DNA from: Dehalobacterium formicoaceticum
Lineage (GTDB): Bacteria > Bacillota > Dehalobacteriia > Dehalobacteriales > Dehalobacteriaceae
Length of the DNA: 64,000 nt
Direction: 5' to 3'
Assembly (NCBI RefSeq): GCF_002224645.1
Contig: NZ_CP022121.1
Span: 372,001 to 436,000, forward strand
Below the pieces are notes generated by a model, which had not been told where the DNA came from, searched no databases, and saw only the letters and a list, made by a program, of their open reading frames with translations. Shown in pieces: positions 16,418 to 25,376 of the stretch. The translations under genes were made by a program, and so were the position numbers. Position 1 is the stretch's first letter, and each line of letters starts with the position of its first letter.

Positions 16418-18325
16418 CTAACTTCTGGACCGTTGGATTTCTTCAGCCAATTCATTTAAATAGGTCCATCTTCCCATCTTATCATCCAGCTGCTCTTTTA
16501 GTGTTTCTTTTTTATTCAGCAGATCCTGCAACAAGAGATAATCTCCTCCTGCCTCGTTGATTTCATCATCCAATTGCGCCAGTTCCGTTTCAATCACTTC
16601 GATCTCAGCATCAATGGTTTCAAATTCTTTTTGTTCCTTAAAGGTAAACTTTAATACCTGCTTTCTCTTGCGGTCGTCCCTTCCCTTTTGTTCTTTTGAC
16701 TCCTTTTTCTCCTTTAAATCCTGCTCAGCGACATGCATGAGATAATTATAATATTCCGAGTAATTGCCCACATAGGGAAGGATCTCCCCGTTTTCTTGAA
16801 AGGCAAAGATTTTTTCTACCACCCGATCCAGAAAATAACGATCATGGGAGACAGTGATGACGACGCCAGGGAAATGATCCAGATAATCTTCCAGAACAGT
16901 CAGGGTGGCAATATCCAAATCATTGGTAGGCTCATCTAAAAGAAGTACATTCGGTGCCTCCATGAGGATGCGCAATAAATAAAGTCTCCTTTTTTCACCT
17001 CCGGATAGCTTGGCAATGGGTTTCCACTGCACCTGAGGGGCAAAGAGAAAGCGTTCCAGCATTTGAGAAGCACTGATGGTGCCGCCGCCTTCTATGGGAA
17101 TCACTTCCGCTCCCTCTCTAATATAATCAATGACCCTTTGATCAAGGTCCATCTCCTGATTTTCCTGGGAAAAAAACCCCAGTCTTACCGTGGTGCCTGT
17201 TTCCACCCGGCCCTGATCAGGAAGAATCTTCCCGGCAATAATGTTCAATAAGGTAGATTTCCCAATGCCATTAGATCCGATAATTCCAATGCGATCCCGG
17301 CGGGTAAAGATATAGTTAAAATCATGAATCAGTGTTTTTTCTCCAAAGCTCTTTCCCAAATTTTCAATTTCGAAAACCTTTTTGCCTAAACGAGTTGCCC
17401 CCGTCTGTATTTCAAATTTTTCATTTTTTGTCTCACCCATCTCACCGGCCAGTTTTTCAAAGCGTTCAATCCGCGCCTTTTGTTTAGTGGTTCTGGCTTT
17501 TGCGCCCTTTCGCATCCAGGCCAGTTCCTGACGATAAAGGTTTTTTCTGGACTTTTGGGTAGCAATCTCCGATTCTTCCCGTTCTGACTTTTTTTCGAGA
17601 AAATAGCTGTAGTTTCCCATATAACTGTATAAGTGACCCTGATCCAGTTCAATGATGCGATTGGCCACTCGATCCAGAAAATAACGGTCATGGGTTACCA
17701 TTAAAAGGGCACCCTTTCTCTGATTCAGATACTCCTCCAGCCAGTCCACTCCTTGGCTGTCAAGATGATTCGTCGGCTCATCCAAAATCAATAAATCCGC
17801 CGGTTGGATTAAAGCAGCAGCCAAAGCAATTCTTTTTCTTTGTCCCCCGGAAAGGGTTTTCACCTGAGCTGAAAAATCCTCAACACCCAGCTTATGCAGG
17901 ATGTTTTTCGCTTCGCTTTCCATACCCCAGGCATTCATCTGATCCATTTGCTGACTTAGGGCAACCAATTCCTTTTCAGCATCTTCTTCTCTGCCTTGAT
18001 TCACCTTGTCCAGAATGCCTTCATAGTCCCGAATCAATTTCATCACCGGCGCATCCCCCTGAAAAACCTGTTGGAGCACAGTGGCTTCCTCCAGGAATAA
18101 GGGGTTTTGGGGTAAAAATTCAATAACCATATGATGACTTATGATTCGTTTTCCTTGATCCGGCGTCTCCTTTCCCGCAATAATCTTTAAAAAAGTGGAC
18201 TTGCCAGTACCGTTCACCCCGATTAATCCAATCTTTTCTTGCTCCCCAATAACAAAAGCAGGGATATTAAACAAAATTCGTTCTCCATAACTTTTTGTGA
18301 TATTCTCCACGGTTAATAAATTCAT
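16418..18325 (-). CDS. ABC-F family ATPase, Uup-like
   Basis: The 635-residue protein has two ABC ATPase domains and no membrane segments. Domain 1 shows GVNGTGKST, LSGGQRKRIALA and LLILDEPTNHLD; domain 2 shows GSNGIGKST, LSGGEKRRLYLL and VLLLDEPTNDLD. A charged linker separates them, and a C-terminal coiled coil of about 90 residues ends the protein, as in Uup. ABC-F proteins act on the ribosome, clearing stalls or protecting against antibiotics. The start at 18325 has GGAG upstream; a longer in-frame start at 18346 has none. A broken duplicate lies at 10.1 kb. Confidence 0.92.
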   Translation of the reverse strand: MNLLTVENITKSYGERILFNIPAFVIGEQEKIGLIGVNGTGKSTFLKIIAGKETPDQGKRIISHHMVIEFLPQNPLFLEEATVLQQVFQGDAPVMKLIRDYEGILDKVNQGREEDAEKELVALSQQMDQMNAWGMESEAKNILHKLGVEDFSAQVKTLSGGQRKRIALAAALIQPADLLILDEPTNHLDSQGVDWLEEYLNQRKGALLMVTHDRYFLDRVANRIIELDQGHLYSYMGNYSYFLEKKSEREESEIATQKSRKNLYRQELAWMRKGAKARTTKQKARIERFEKLAGEMGETKNEKFEIQTGATRLGKKVFEIENLGKSFGEKTLIHDFNYIFTRRDRIGIIGSNGIGKSTLLNIIAGKILPDQGRVETGTTVRLGFFSQENQEMDLDQRVIDYIREGAEVIPIEGGGTISASQMLERFLFAPQVQWKPIAKLSGGEKRRLYLLRILMEAPNVLLLDEPTNDLDIATLTVLEDYLDHFPGVVITVSHDRYFLDRVVEKIFAFQENGEILPYVGNYSEYYNYLMHVAEQDLKEKKESKEQKGRDDRKRKQVLKFTFKEQKEFETIDAEIEVIETELAQLDDEINEAGGDYLLLQDLLNKKETLKEQLDDKMGRWTYLNELAEEIQRSRS

Positions 18326-18499
18326 ATATTTTCTCCAGCCGTTCATTATCTATCATATTATCCATTGTTCCACAAATAGACAAATTTTTTATTGGTCTAT
18401 TGATTAATTATATTACATCATTTATTATAAAAATGAAAGCAAGATCATCAAAGTGTATGATATATCGAGAAAATATGATGAAGAAAGGAGGCGTGTTTC

Positions 18500-18934
18500 A
18501 TGTGGAAGGAATTTAAAGAGTTTGCGATGAAAGGGAACGTCATGGATTTAGCCATCGGTGTCATCATTGGAGGAGCCTTTGGTAAAATTGTCTCCTCCAT
18601 GGTCGAAGACATTATTATGCCCCTGGTGGGCATGCTCTTAGGTAATGTCGACTTCTCCAATTTATTTATCATTCTGGGCGATGGGGAATTTTCTACCATT
18701 CAGGCAGCAAAAGAAGCCGGTGTGGCAACCTTAAACTATGGACTTTTTATTAATAATATTATCGACTTTCTGATCATTGCTTTCTCCATCTTCATTGTGA
18801 TTAGGCAAATCAACCGAATCACCAAAAAGGAAGAAGCTCCGGCAGAGATCACCACAAAACAATGTCCCTTCTGCTTTAGTGAAATTCCTTTAAAAGCAAC
18901 CAGATGTCCTCATTGTACATCCGTGGTGGAATGA
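18500..18934 (+). CDS. mscL: Large-conductance mechanosensitive channel with C-terminal zinc ribbon
   Basis: The protein has 144 residues. The N-terminus [20 protein letters not shown] and the TM1 run [20 protein letters not shown] are the MscL signature; the second helix is [17 protein letters not shown]. MscL opens on membrane tension to release solutes during osmotic downshock. After a short charged linker the C-terminus carries CPFC and CPHC, a zinc-ribbon motif not present in E. coli MscL. AAAGGAGG precedes the ATG. A hairpin terminator follows. Confidence 0.96.
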   Translation: MWKEFKEFAMKGNVMDLAIGVIIGGAFGKIVSSMVEDIIMPLVGMLLGNVDFSNLFIILGDGEFSTIQAAKEAGVATLNYGLFINNIIDFLIIAFSIFIVIRQINRITKKEEAPAEITTKQCPFCFSEIPLKATRCPHCTSVVE

Positions 18935-18971
18935 TTTCGTTTAACTAAGGATTAAGTGAAACTTCTATGAT

Positions 18972-18996
18972 AAAAGCCCCATCATCCGGGGCTTTT
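18972..18996. terminator. Bidirectional terminator between mscL and the HEAT-like gene
   Basis: AAAAGCCCC, loop ATCATCC, GGGGCTTTT. It has an A/T tract on both sides and sits between convergent genes. Confidence 0.85.
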
Positions 18997-19104
18997 ATTT
19001 ATATCTCTTATTCTTATCTTGATTTTTCAACTAATCAAATCATTTTCCTCTTGCGTGGGTATTTTTTAGTTCAAATGAGTTTACCCATTATCCAAGCGGG
19101 CTCA

Positions 19105-19575
19105 TTAATGCCACCGTTGCTTCAGTTCTTTCAGCCGTGGCAGATGATATTCAATCAGCCTCTCATCTTTGGCTGCCATTCTCTCCACAGCTTTCAGCAT
19201 TCCCTGATGAAAAACAGGTTCACAAAGAGCGGCTTCGATCATAATAGGCGCAAATTCCTTAAACAGGTCTGGCTGAGCAGCAACGATGGCCCCAATAATT
19301 TCCGGAGCGGACCAGTCAATATTGCCGCTTTCCTCATTCATGCCCCATAGATGCCGCCGCATAATTTCCCGGAAATATTCCGGCTGGGCAACTGCTCTTT
19401 TCTCTGACAGGTAGCCAAAAAAATCAATCGACTTCTTGCGAAATCCTTCATCCAGATGATAAGCTGCCATCGTGGCATATTTCCGTATCATATTAGGTTT
19501 TTGATCAAACAACACCAATAATTGATCAAAAGCTTCCTTTGCCAATAATTGATAGATCCTTTCCTTCTGAGTCAT
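19105..19575 (-). CDS. HEAT-repeat-like protein (DVU0298-like)
   Basis: The 156-residue all-helical protein starts at ATG 19575 behind GGGGG and has several HEAT-like helical pairs. The segment REIMRRHLWGMNEESGNIDW followed by SAPEIIGAIVAAQP is typical of a small family sometimes labelled DVU0298 in anaerobes. Function is unknown; HEAT folds usually bind other proteins. It converges on mscL with a shared terminator. Confidence 0.6.
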   Translation of the reverse strand: MTQKERIYQLLAKEAFDQLLVLFDQKPNMIRKYATMAAYHLDEGFRKKSIDFFGYLSEKRAVAQPEYFREIMRRHLWGMNEESGNIDWSAPEIIGAIVAAQPDLFKEFAPIMIEAALCEPVFHQGMLKAVERMAAKDERLIEYHLPRLKELKQRWH

Positions 19576-19806
19576 CTCGTCCCCCTTAGAACATTTTTCC
19601 ACAGCCCATACCTTATCCGCAAGCAACTTTTAGCTTTCATTTTTGATCCTTAATGTCATTTTAACAGATATTATAGCATCAAAAATGAAAAAAATTTGTA
19701 GTTTTTATTACAGTTGCTTAAAATATGAGTATAATAGATTAAAGTTTAATAAAAAGCTCGCAGCAATAAAAAATCACGAATATGAACCAGAAGGAAGGAG
19801 TATATT

Positions 19807-21045
19807 ATGTCAACTTTTATGGTTGCTTCTCATGCTGAAAACAAGGGGGCTAGTCCTGACCCTATTTTTGCCGTTGCCATGGCTGCACGTAAGGCGGCGC
19901 TGCAAGTAGGAAGGGAGAAGGTTGTTAATGCTTCCATTGGCGCATTATATGATGATCAGGAACAATTCGCTACCTTTAAAACCGTAGTAGATCATTTGAA
20001 GCAAATGGCACCGGAAGAATTAATGAATTATGCACCGATTGCCGGAATCCCCGAATTTTTACAAGCATCCATTGATGTAACTTTTCAAGGGAACATGCCG
20101 GAAGGTACTTTTGCCCGGGCGGTAGCCACTCCCGGAGGAACGGGTGGCTTGCGTCACGTATTTAAAAATTATCTGGAGGCTGGTCAAAAAGTACTGATTC
20201 CTGACTGGCATTGGGGAAATTATAGAAACATCGCCTCAGAGCAGGATCGAAGCTACGATACTTATTCATTATTTGATGAAAATAACCAATTGAATGTTCC
20301 CAACATCCGGGACAAGGTCAAAGCAACGCTGAAAGAACAAAATCATTTAGTTCTGCTTTTTAACACCCCCGGCCATAATCCCACCGGATACAGTTTAACG
20401 GAATCAGACTGGACTCAAGTGCTTGATTTATTAAAAGAATGTGCCGAGGACAAAAGCAAAAAGATCACCTTGCTGTTAGATATCGCCTATATTGATTACG
20501 CCGGTAAAGCTGATGAAACAAGGAGATTTTTCCGCCTGTTCCACCACCTGCCCCAAAATCTCTTGGTGACTATTGCTTACAGCATGTCCAAATCTTTTTT
20601 AGTCTATGGTTTGCGTTCCGGGGCATTGATCGGCCTAAGTTCTTCGGAAGAAGTGGTGAATGAATTTGCCCAGGTCAATACCGGTTCCAACCGGGGCGTC
20701 TGGTCTAACGGTACCCGGTGTGCCCAGAGATTGCTGGCAGACGTGATGCAGAATCCTGACCTTAGGGCCGCAATCGACGCAGAAAGAGATGCTTCCCAGG
20801 AATTGTTGGCTAACAGAGCGGCCATCTTTATAAATGAAGCCCAAGAAATAGGGTTAAAAACCTTTCCCTACCACAGTGGTTTCTTTATTACCCTTCCGGC
20901 AGCCGCTCCCGCAGCAAGTTTGAAAAAATTAACCGAGGATTATATTTTCGCTACCGGCACCGGCCAGGGAATTCGCATTGCCATTTGCGCAACTCCAACA
21001 CACAAAATTCCCGGTATTGCAAAAAAATTCAAGGAAGCCCTTTAA
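19807..21045 (+). CDS. Class I PLP aminotransferase (aspartate/aromatic type)
   Basis: The 412-residue enzyme is a fold-type I PLP protein. It has NTPGHNPTGY (substrate and PLP contacts), LLLDIAYIDY (the aspartate that pairs with the pyridine nitrogen), and SMSKSF with the Schiff-base lysine; YGLRSGALIG follows. The overall pattern is that of aspartate/tyrosine aminotransferases moving an amino group between an amino acid and a 2-oxo acid; the exact substrate is not determined. AAGGAAGGAG precedes the ATG. It stands 46 bp ahead of serC in the same direction, so both may serve amino acid synthesis. Confidence 0.85.
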   Translation: MSTFMVASHAENKGASPDPIFAVAMAARKAALQVGREKVVNASIGALYDDQEQFATFKTVVDHLKQMAPEELMNYAPIAGIPEFLQASIDVTFQGNMPEGTFARAVATPGGTGGLRHVFKNYLEAGQKVLIPDWHWGNYRNIASEQDRSYDTYSLFDENNQLNVPNIRDKVKATLKEQNHLVLLFNTPGHNPTGYSLTESDWTQVLDLLKECAEDKSKKITLLLDIAYIDYAGKADETRRFFRLFHHLPQNLLVTIAYSMSKSFLVYGLRSGALIGLSSSEEVVNEFAQVNTGSNRGVWSNGTRCAQRLLADVMQNPDLRAAIDAERDASQELLANRAAIFINEAQEIGLKTFPYHSGFFITLPAAAPAASLKKLTEDYIFATGTGQGIRIAICATPTHKIPGIAKKFKEAL

Positions 21046-21091
21046 AATTCTACATTGACCGTAATTAGTTCACAAAAGGAGAATGGATGAA

Positions 21092-22177
21092 ATGACCTGG
21101 AACAGAGTATATAATTTTTCCGCGGGACCTTCAATGCTCCCGGAATCAGTTTTAGAAAAAGCTGCAGCTGAAATGATGAATTATCAAGGAAGCGGCATGT
21201 CTGTTATGGAGATGAGCCACCGCTCCAAAACTTATCTCTCCATTATTGAAAATGCAGAAGAAAGACTGCGTAATCTAATGCATATTCCCGATACATTTAC
21301 CGTCCTCTTTCTGCAAGGAGGGGCCTCCCAGCAATTTGCCATGATTCCCATGAATATCATGACCAAAAGTAAGAAAGCGGATTATATCCATACCGGCACC
21401 TGGTCAAAAAAAGCCATGGCGGAAGCAAAGTTGTTTGGGGAAGTGCATGTGGCTGCCTCTTCAGAGGATCAGAATTTTACTTATATTCCCGAACAGTTTG
21501 AATTTTCCCCCGATGCGGATTTTGTTCATATCACCACCAACAATACCATTGAAGGTACTGTTTTTAACCAATTGCCTGATACCGGAAAGATCCCCTTGAT
21601 CGCCGATATGTCCAGCAATATCCTTTCCGAGGAAATTGACGTGACTAAATTTGGCCTGATCTATGCGGGCGCTCAAAAGAATATCGGTCCTGCCGGGGTC
21701 ACCGTGGTAATTATGCGCAATGATCTTATTGGATATCATCGAGAAGACACACCTATCATCCTGCGCTATGAAACCCATGCCGAAAATCAGTCCATGTATA
21801 ATACCCCGCCCTGCTATAGCATTTATATGGCGGGACTGGTATTTGAATGGCTGGAGCAATTGGGAGGGATAAAAGCGATGGAAGCCCTTAACCGGGATAA
21901 GGCGAAGATTGTTTACGATTTTCTGGATCAATCAAATCTTTTTACCTCACCCGTGATGGCTAAATACCGTTCTTTAATGAATATCCCCTTTGCCACCTCC
22001 AGCGACGCTCTTGATGAAAAGTTCATCAGCGAAGCCGGAAAACAGGGTCTGAGTACCCTGAAAGGGCACCGTTCTGTAGGAGGCATGAGAGCCAGTATTT
22101 ATAATGCCATGCCCATAGAAGGGGTACGTAAGTTAGTCGATTTTATGAAAGATTTTGAAATGAAGAATAGATCATAA
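21092..22177 (+). CDS. serC: Phosphoserine aminotransferase
   Basis: The 361-residue protein shows RVYNFSAGPSMLPESVL at the N-terminus, LQGGASQQFAMIPMN, the TTNNTIEGT loop, GAQKNIGPAG with the PLP lysine, and GHRSVGGMRASIYNAMP near the C-terminus. It converts 3-phosphohydroxypyruvate and glutamate to phosphoserine. AAAGGAG lies only one base from the ATG at 21083, so I prefer ATG 21092. No serA or serB is adjacent. A strong terminator follows. Confidence 0.95.
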   Translation: MTWNRVYNFSAGPSMLPESVLEKAAAEMMNYQGSGMSVMEMSHRSKTYLSIIENAEERLRNLMHIPDTFTVLFLQGGASQQFAMIPMNIMTKSKKADYIHTGTWSKKAMAEAKLFGEVHVAASSEDQNFTYIPEQFEFSPDADFVHITTNNTIEGTVFNQLPDTGKIPLIADMSSNILSEEIDVTKFGLIYAGAQKNIGPAGVTVVIMRNDLIGYHREDTPIILRYETHAENQSMYNTPPCYSIYMAGLVFEWLEQLGGIKAMEALNRDKAKIVYDFLDQSNLFTSPVMAKYRSLMNIPFATSSDALDEKFISEAGKQGLSTLKGHRSVGGMRASIYNAMPIEGVRKLVDFMKDFEMKNRS

Positions 22178-22197
22178 GGATCATGATTCAAAAATAC

Positions 22198-22238
22198 AAA
22201 AGGCAGCAGGGCAAGATGTTAAACCCTGCTGCCTTTTT
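22198..22238 (+). terminator. Terminator of serC
   Basis: AAAGGCAGCAGGG pairs with CCCTGCTGCC around a 12-base loop, followed by TTTTT. The 22240-22436 stretch after it shows no gene. Confidence 0.9.
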
Positions 22239-22436
22239 GTCACTAGAATCTCTCTTTACGAATATGCACCATATATAAAACACAACAAGGCACCAAGAGC
22301 ATGATTTTCCGAACTAACTGATCTCAAACCCAGATTTACTGACGCCTGTAAAGCGGATCATGTCTGTGTCCCTCCTTGATGAGAACCGATAAAACGGATC
22401 AAGAGCTTCTCCAGAATGATGCTTAATTGTAGTAAT

Positions 22437-22856
22437 CTATACTTCACATTGACTGATTTCGATATCGTAAGCACTGCAATGAGGACAGACGGTAATCATT
22501 ACGATAAAGCTGTTATCAACGATGCCGGTATTCAGGAGTTGATTTAAAGAGCTGTTTTCATATTCTTTAGAAAGACTGCTGATCACATATTGGTCATTCT
22601 TGGTATAAAGGAAAAAATGATACTCTAAAAATGGAAAAGCAGTGGTTTTTTCCTTTTTTCCAGTCCCACAATGGACACAAGGCTGATCATAATATTCCAT
22701 ATCGAATTGAACCCCTTGATGATCTTGGAGCAATTGCAGCAGTTCCCTAACGGAGATTCCCTGTACCGGTTTTTCTTCGTTATTGAGTAAGGAAGTGCAT
22801 AGCCCTTCCGTAAGTTGATAATTTTTTCCCTGAAAATCGAATTGATAATTTGCCAT
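22437..22856 (-). CDS. Uncharacterised cysteine-motif protein (DUF3785-like)
   Basis: The 139-residue protein starts at ATG 22856 behind GGAGGG. It opens with a small beta domain (NYQFDFQGKNYQLTEG). It has CVHCGTGKKEKTTAFPFLEY in the middle and CPHCSAYDIEI at the end. The two CxxC pairs probably form one zinc site. Clostridial proteins of this layout are grouped as DUF3785, an assignment I make from memory with moderate confidence. Function unknown; monocistronic. Confidence 0.6.
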   Translation of the reverse strand: MANYQFDFQGKNYQLTEGLCTSLLNNEEKPVQGISVRELLQLLQDHQGVQFDMEYYDQPCVHCGTGKKEKTTAFPFLEYHFFLYTKNDQYVISSLSKEYENSSLNQLLNTGIVDNSFIVMITVCPHCSAYDIEISQCEV

Positions 22857-23035
22857 ATTTCCCTCCAGAAATAATAAAAATTCCATCAATAGTATAGCGT
22901 CTTCTTATTAACCACTATATGCTAATTTTTTAAGATTTCAAGTCAGCGCGCCAGATCATCTGCTATAATATTATGAAAGGGATTTTTAGATAATGAAAAG
23001 ACCCTTATGAGATTCCATAGAAAGGACAATGACCG

Positions 23036-24265
23036 GTGCAACCTGTTATTTTTCTTGTCGATATGAATGCTTTTTTTATCAGCTGTGAAATGACCAGAAA
23101 TCCTGAGCTGAAAGGTAAACCGGCCGCTGTAGCCGGAAATCCCAAAAAACGCACAGGTATTATTCTGGCAGCAAATTATGAGGCTCGTGCTCAGGGCGTA
23201 AAAACCGCCATGGTGCTCCATGAGGCATTGAGACTTTGCCCCGGTATGCTCTTGGTACCTCCGGATCATCATTTCTATGAGGAAAAGTCTCATCAAGTGA
23301 TGGATCTTCTTGCTCACTACTCACCCCTGATAGAACAAAACAGCATTGATGAAGCCTGGCTTGATATGACTGGTACAGAAGGTCTGTTTGGCAAACCGGA
23401 GGATGCTGCCGAAAAAATTTTATCAGAGATCAAAGAACAACTGGGCTTATGGTGCTCCGTAGGTATTGCCACAAACAAATTCCTGGCCAAAATGGCCTCA
23501 GAAATAAAAAAGCCTCTTGGTATCACTACCTTGTGGCCAAATGAAATTGAAAGTAAGCTTTGGCCCCTGCCGGTGCGATCCATGTACGGAGTGGGTAAAA
23601 AAACTGCTGAAAAATTAAATAATATGGGGATTCATACCATTGATGATCTGGCTAAATTGGATCCGGATCGATTGGTTAAAAATTTGGGCAAGGCGGGACG
23701 GGAGCACCACCAACATGCCAACGGTTTGGATTTTTCCCCTTTAACACCCCGTTCTTCGGGAGACATGAAATCCATCGGCCGCTCCAAAACCCTGCCCCAG
23801 GATCTTGCCGACCTCAACCAGGCCAAAATCATCCTTCTGGAACTTACCGAGAGGGTAGGTATTACCGCGCGAAAATATGAAAAAAAGGGCAATACGGTTC
23901 AAATCACCCTAAAATATAGTGACTTTAAAATCATCACCAGACAAATGACTATCCCCCGCACCAATGCTACTTTAGAAATCTACCATGCCGGCTGTACCCT
24001 TTTGGAGGAAAACTGGCAGGCAAAAAAACCTATTCGTCTCCTGGGTATCAGCATCGGCGGGTTTAATCCTGAAGAAAATCCGGAACAGATGTCTCTTTTT
24101 GATTTTGCCCCCAAACCCGTCACAGGTGAGCATAATGTGCACAATGAGCGCATTGATCAGGTTATGGATAAAATTCGCGCGAAACACGGTATGGAAAAAA
24201 TCCACCGTGGCACCATACAAATCTTACATGCTAAGACTGGGCAGGACAAGAATCCTGACCGATAA
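23036..24265 (+). CDS. dinB: DNA polymerase IV (Y-family)
   Basis: The 409-residue enzyme has VDMNAFFISCE with the first catalytic aspartate, AANYEARAQGVKTAM, and NSIDEAWLDMT with the catalytic D-E pair. A helix-hairpin-helix (VGKKTAEKLNNMGIHTIDDL) and a little-finger domain follow. The C-terminal region has QMSLF, a beta-clamp binding motif. DinB performs translesion synthesis at stalled forks. The start is GTG at 23036 with AAGGA upstream. Its 3' end overlaps the convergent activator gene by 35 bases. Confidence 0.95.
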   Translation: MQPVIFLVDMNAFFISCEMTRNPELKGKPAAVAGNPKKRTGIILAANYEARAQGVKTAMVLHEALRLCPGMLLVPPDHHFYEEKSHQVMDLLAHYSPLIEQNSIDEAWLDMTGTEGLFGKPEDAAEKILSEIKEQLGLWCSVGIATNKFLAKMASEIKKPLGITTLWPNEIESKLWPLPVRSMYGVGKKTAEKLNNMGIHTIDDLAKLDPDRLVKNLGKAGREHHQHANGLDFSPLTPRSSGDMKSIGRSKTLPQDLADLNQAKIILLELTERVGITARKYEKKGNTVQITLKYSDFKIITRQMTIPRTNATLEIYHAGCTLLEENWQAKKPIRLLGISIGGFNPEENPEQMSLFDFAPKPVTGEHNVHNERIDQVMDKIRAKHGMEKIHRGTIQILHAKTGQDKNPDR

Positions 24266-25007
24266 GTGCGGCTCCAATAGCTCCTGCGATTTGACAATAC
24301 TCAGGCACCAGAATCTTGGTGCCTAGTTCTTTTTCCAGGCTGCGGCACACCCCTTGATTTAAAGCTACTCCACCCGTAAAAACTACCTTTTCATAGGATC
24401 CCCTTTTTTTGACCATAGCTGCCACCCGTCGGGCAATGGCCTGGTGCAGTCCGGAAATGATGGCATCTTTTGGTGTTCCCTGAGCTAAAAGCCCAATGAC
24501 CTCCGACTCGGCAAAAACCGTACACATATTGGTAATGGAGGCAGGTTTCACATCCTGGAATTTCCCCAGGTCATCCACATCCAAGCCGAGAGCGACAGCC
24601 ATCACTCCCAGAAAACGTCCTGTTCCGGCGGCACATTTGTCATTCATCATAAAATCCATTACCTTCCCCTGGGGGGTAATTTTAATCACTTTGCTGTCTT
24701 GTCCGCCAATGTCAATAATCGTATCAGTTTCAGGTACCAAAAAAGCTGCTCCTCTGCCATGACAGGTAATTTCCGTGACCGCCTTATGGGCATAGGTAAT
24801 GGCAACTCTCCCATAGCCGGTAGCAACAATAAAATCAATCTCTTCCCTGCTTAAGGCTTGTTCCTGCAAAAGCTCCTCCAAAATCTGATGGGCTGCATCT
24901 CGGGGACTCCATCCCGTGGGACGAATCTTGTAATGTATCTCTCCTTGTTTAAGCAGGACAATTTTTGTGGAAGTAGAACCTACATCCACGCCGATAGTAT
25001 TTGGCAT
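24231..25007 (-). CDS. 2-hydroxyacyl-CoA dehydratase activator (BadF/HgdC-type ATPase)
   Basis: The protein has 258 residues from ATG 25007. It is an ASKHA-fold ATPase with GVDVGSTSTKIVLL, GYGR, DIGGQDSK and FTGGVALNQGV. The cysteines in NDKCAAGTGRF and NMCTVFAESEVI are those that hold the dimer-interface 4Fe-4S cluster in HgdC. Such activators pass one high-energy electron to a 2-hydroxyacyl-CoA dehydratase or benzoyl-CoA reductase. No dehydratase subunit genes are adjacent, so its target is elsewhere or unknown. A GGAG lies ten bases before the ATG. Confidence 0.88.
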   Translation of the reverse strand: MPNTIGVDVGSTSTKIVLLKQGEIHYKIRPTGWSPRDAAHQILEELLQEQALSREEIDFIVATGYGRVAITYAHKAVTEITCHGRGAAFLVPETDTIIDIGGQDSKVIKITPQGKVMDFMMNDKCAAGTGRFLGVMAVALGLDVDDLGKFQDVKPASITNMCTVFAESEVIGLLAQGTPKDAIISGLHQAIARRVAAMVKKRGSYEKVVFTGGVALNQGVCRSLEKELGTKILVPEYCQIAGAIGAALIGQDSCPAQS

Positions 25008-25025
25008 TTCATTGTATCTCCTCAA

Positions 25026-25376
25026 AGTTTATTGTGAATATGGTGTCATCTGCTTAATCACCATAATTATTCTATCACGAATCTGACCACAGGGCACGGG
25101 TATAGATCGCAAGAAAAGATAGATTAATTTTATTCTCTTCACTTTGTAATAGATATAATTTATTGGCCATGGGGAAAACTCACTTGTATAATTAAATTAT
25201 CTTCCATTAAAATTCATGGAAAAACACATCTGGAAACGGATAACAGTAAACAGGTTATAGAACAAATCCCCACTGGAGTTCAAGCTTTCCTTGAAATTTT
25301 AAAGAAATAGGATTAAACTGTGATGAAAGAAATTTTTAATTAGATTCAGGTCTGGGATTAAGAGCAGGAGGGCAAA
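25026..25376. other. Intergenic stretch with a possible coding remnant
   Basis: No full gene was found. On the plus strand a frame open from about 25130 to a TAG at 25310 ends with TDNSKQVIEQIPTGVQAFLE and then ILKK. It looks protein-like, but I find no ATG, GTG or TTG start in frame. It may be the 3' remnant of a lost gene. The last bases hold the AGGAGGG site of the next gene. Confidence 0.25.
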
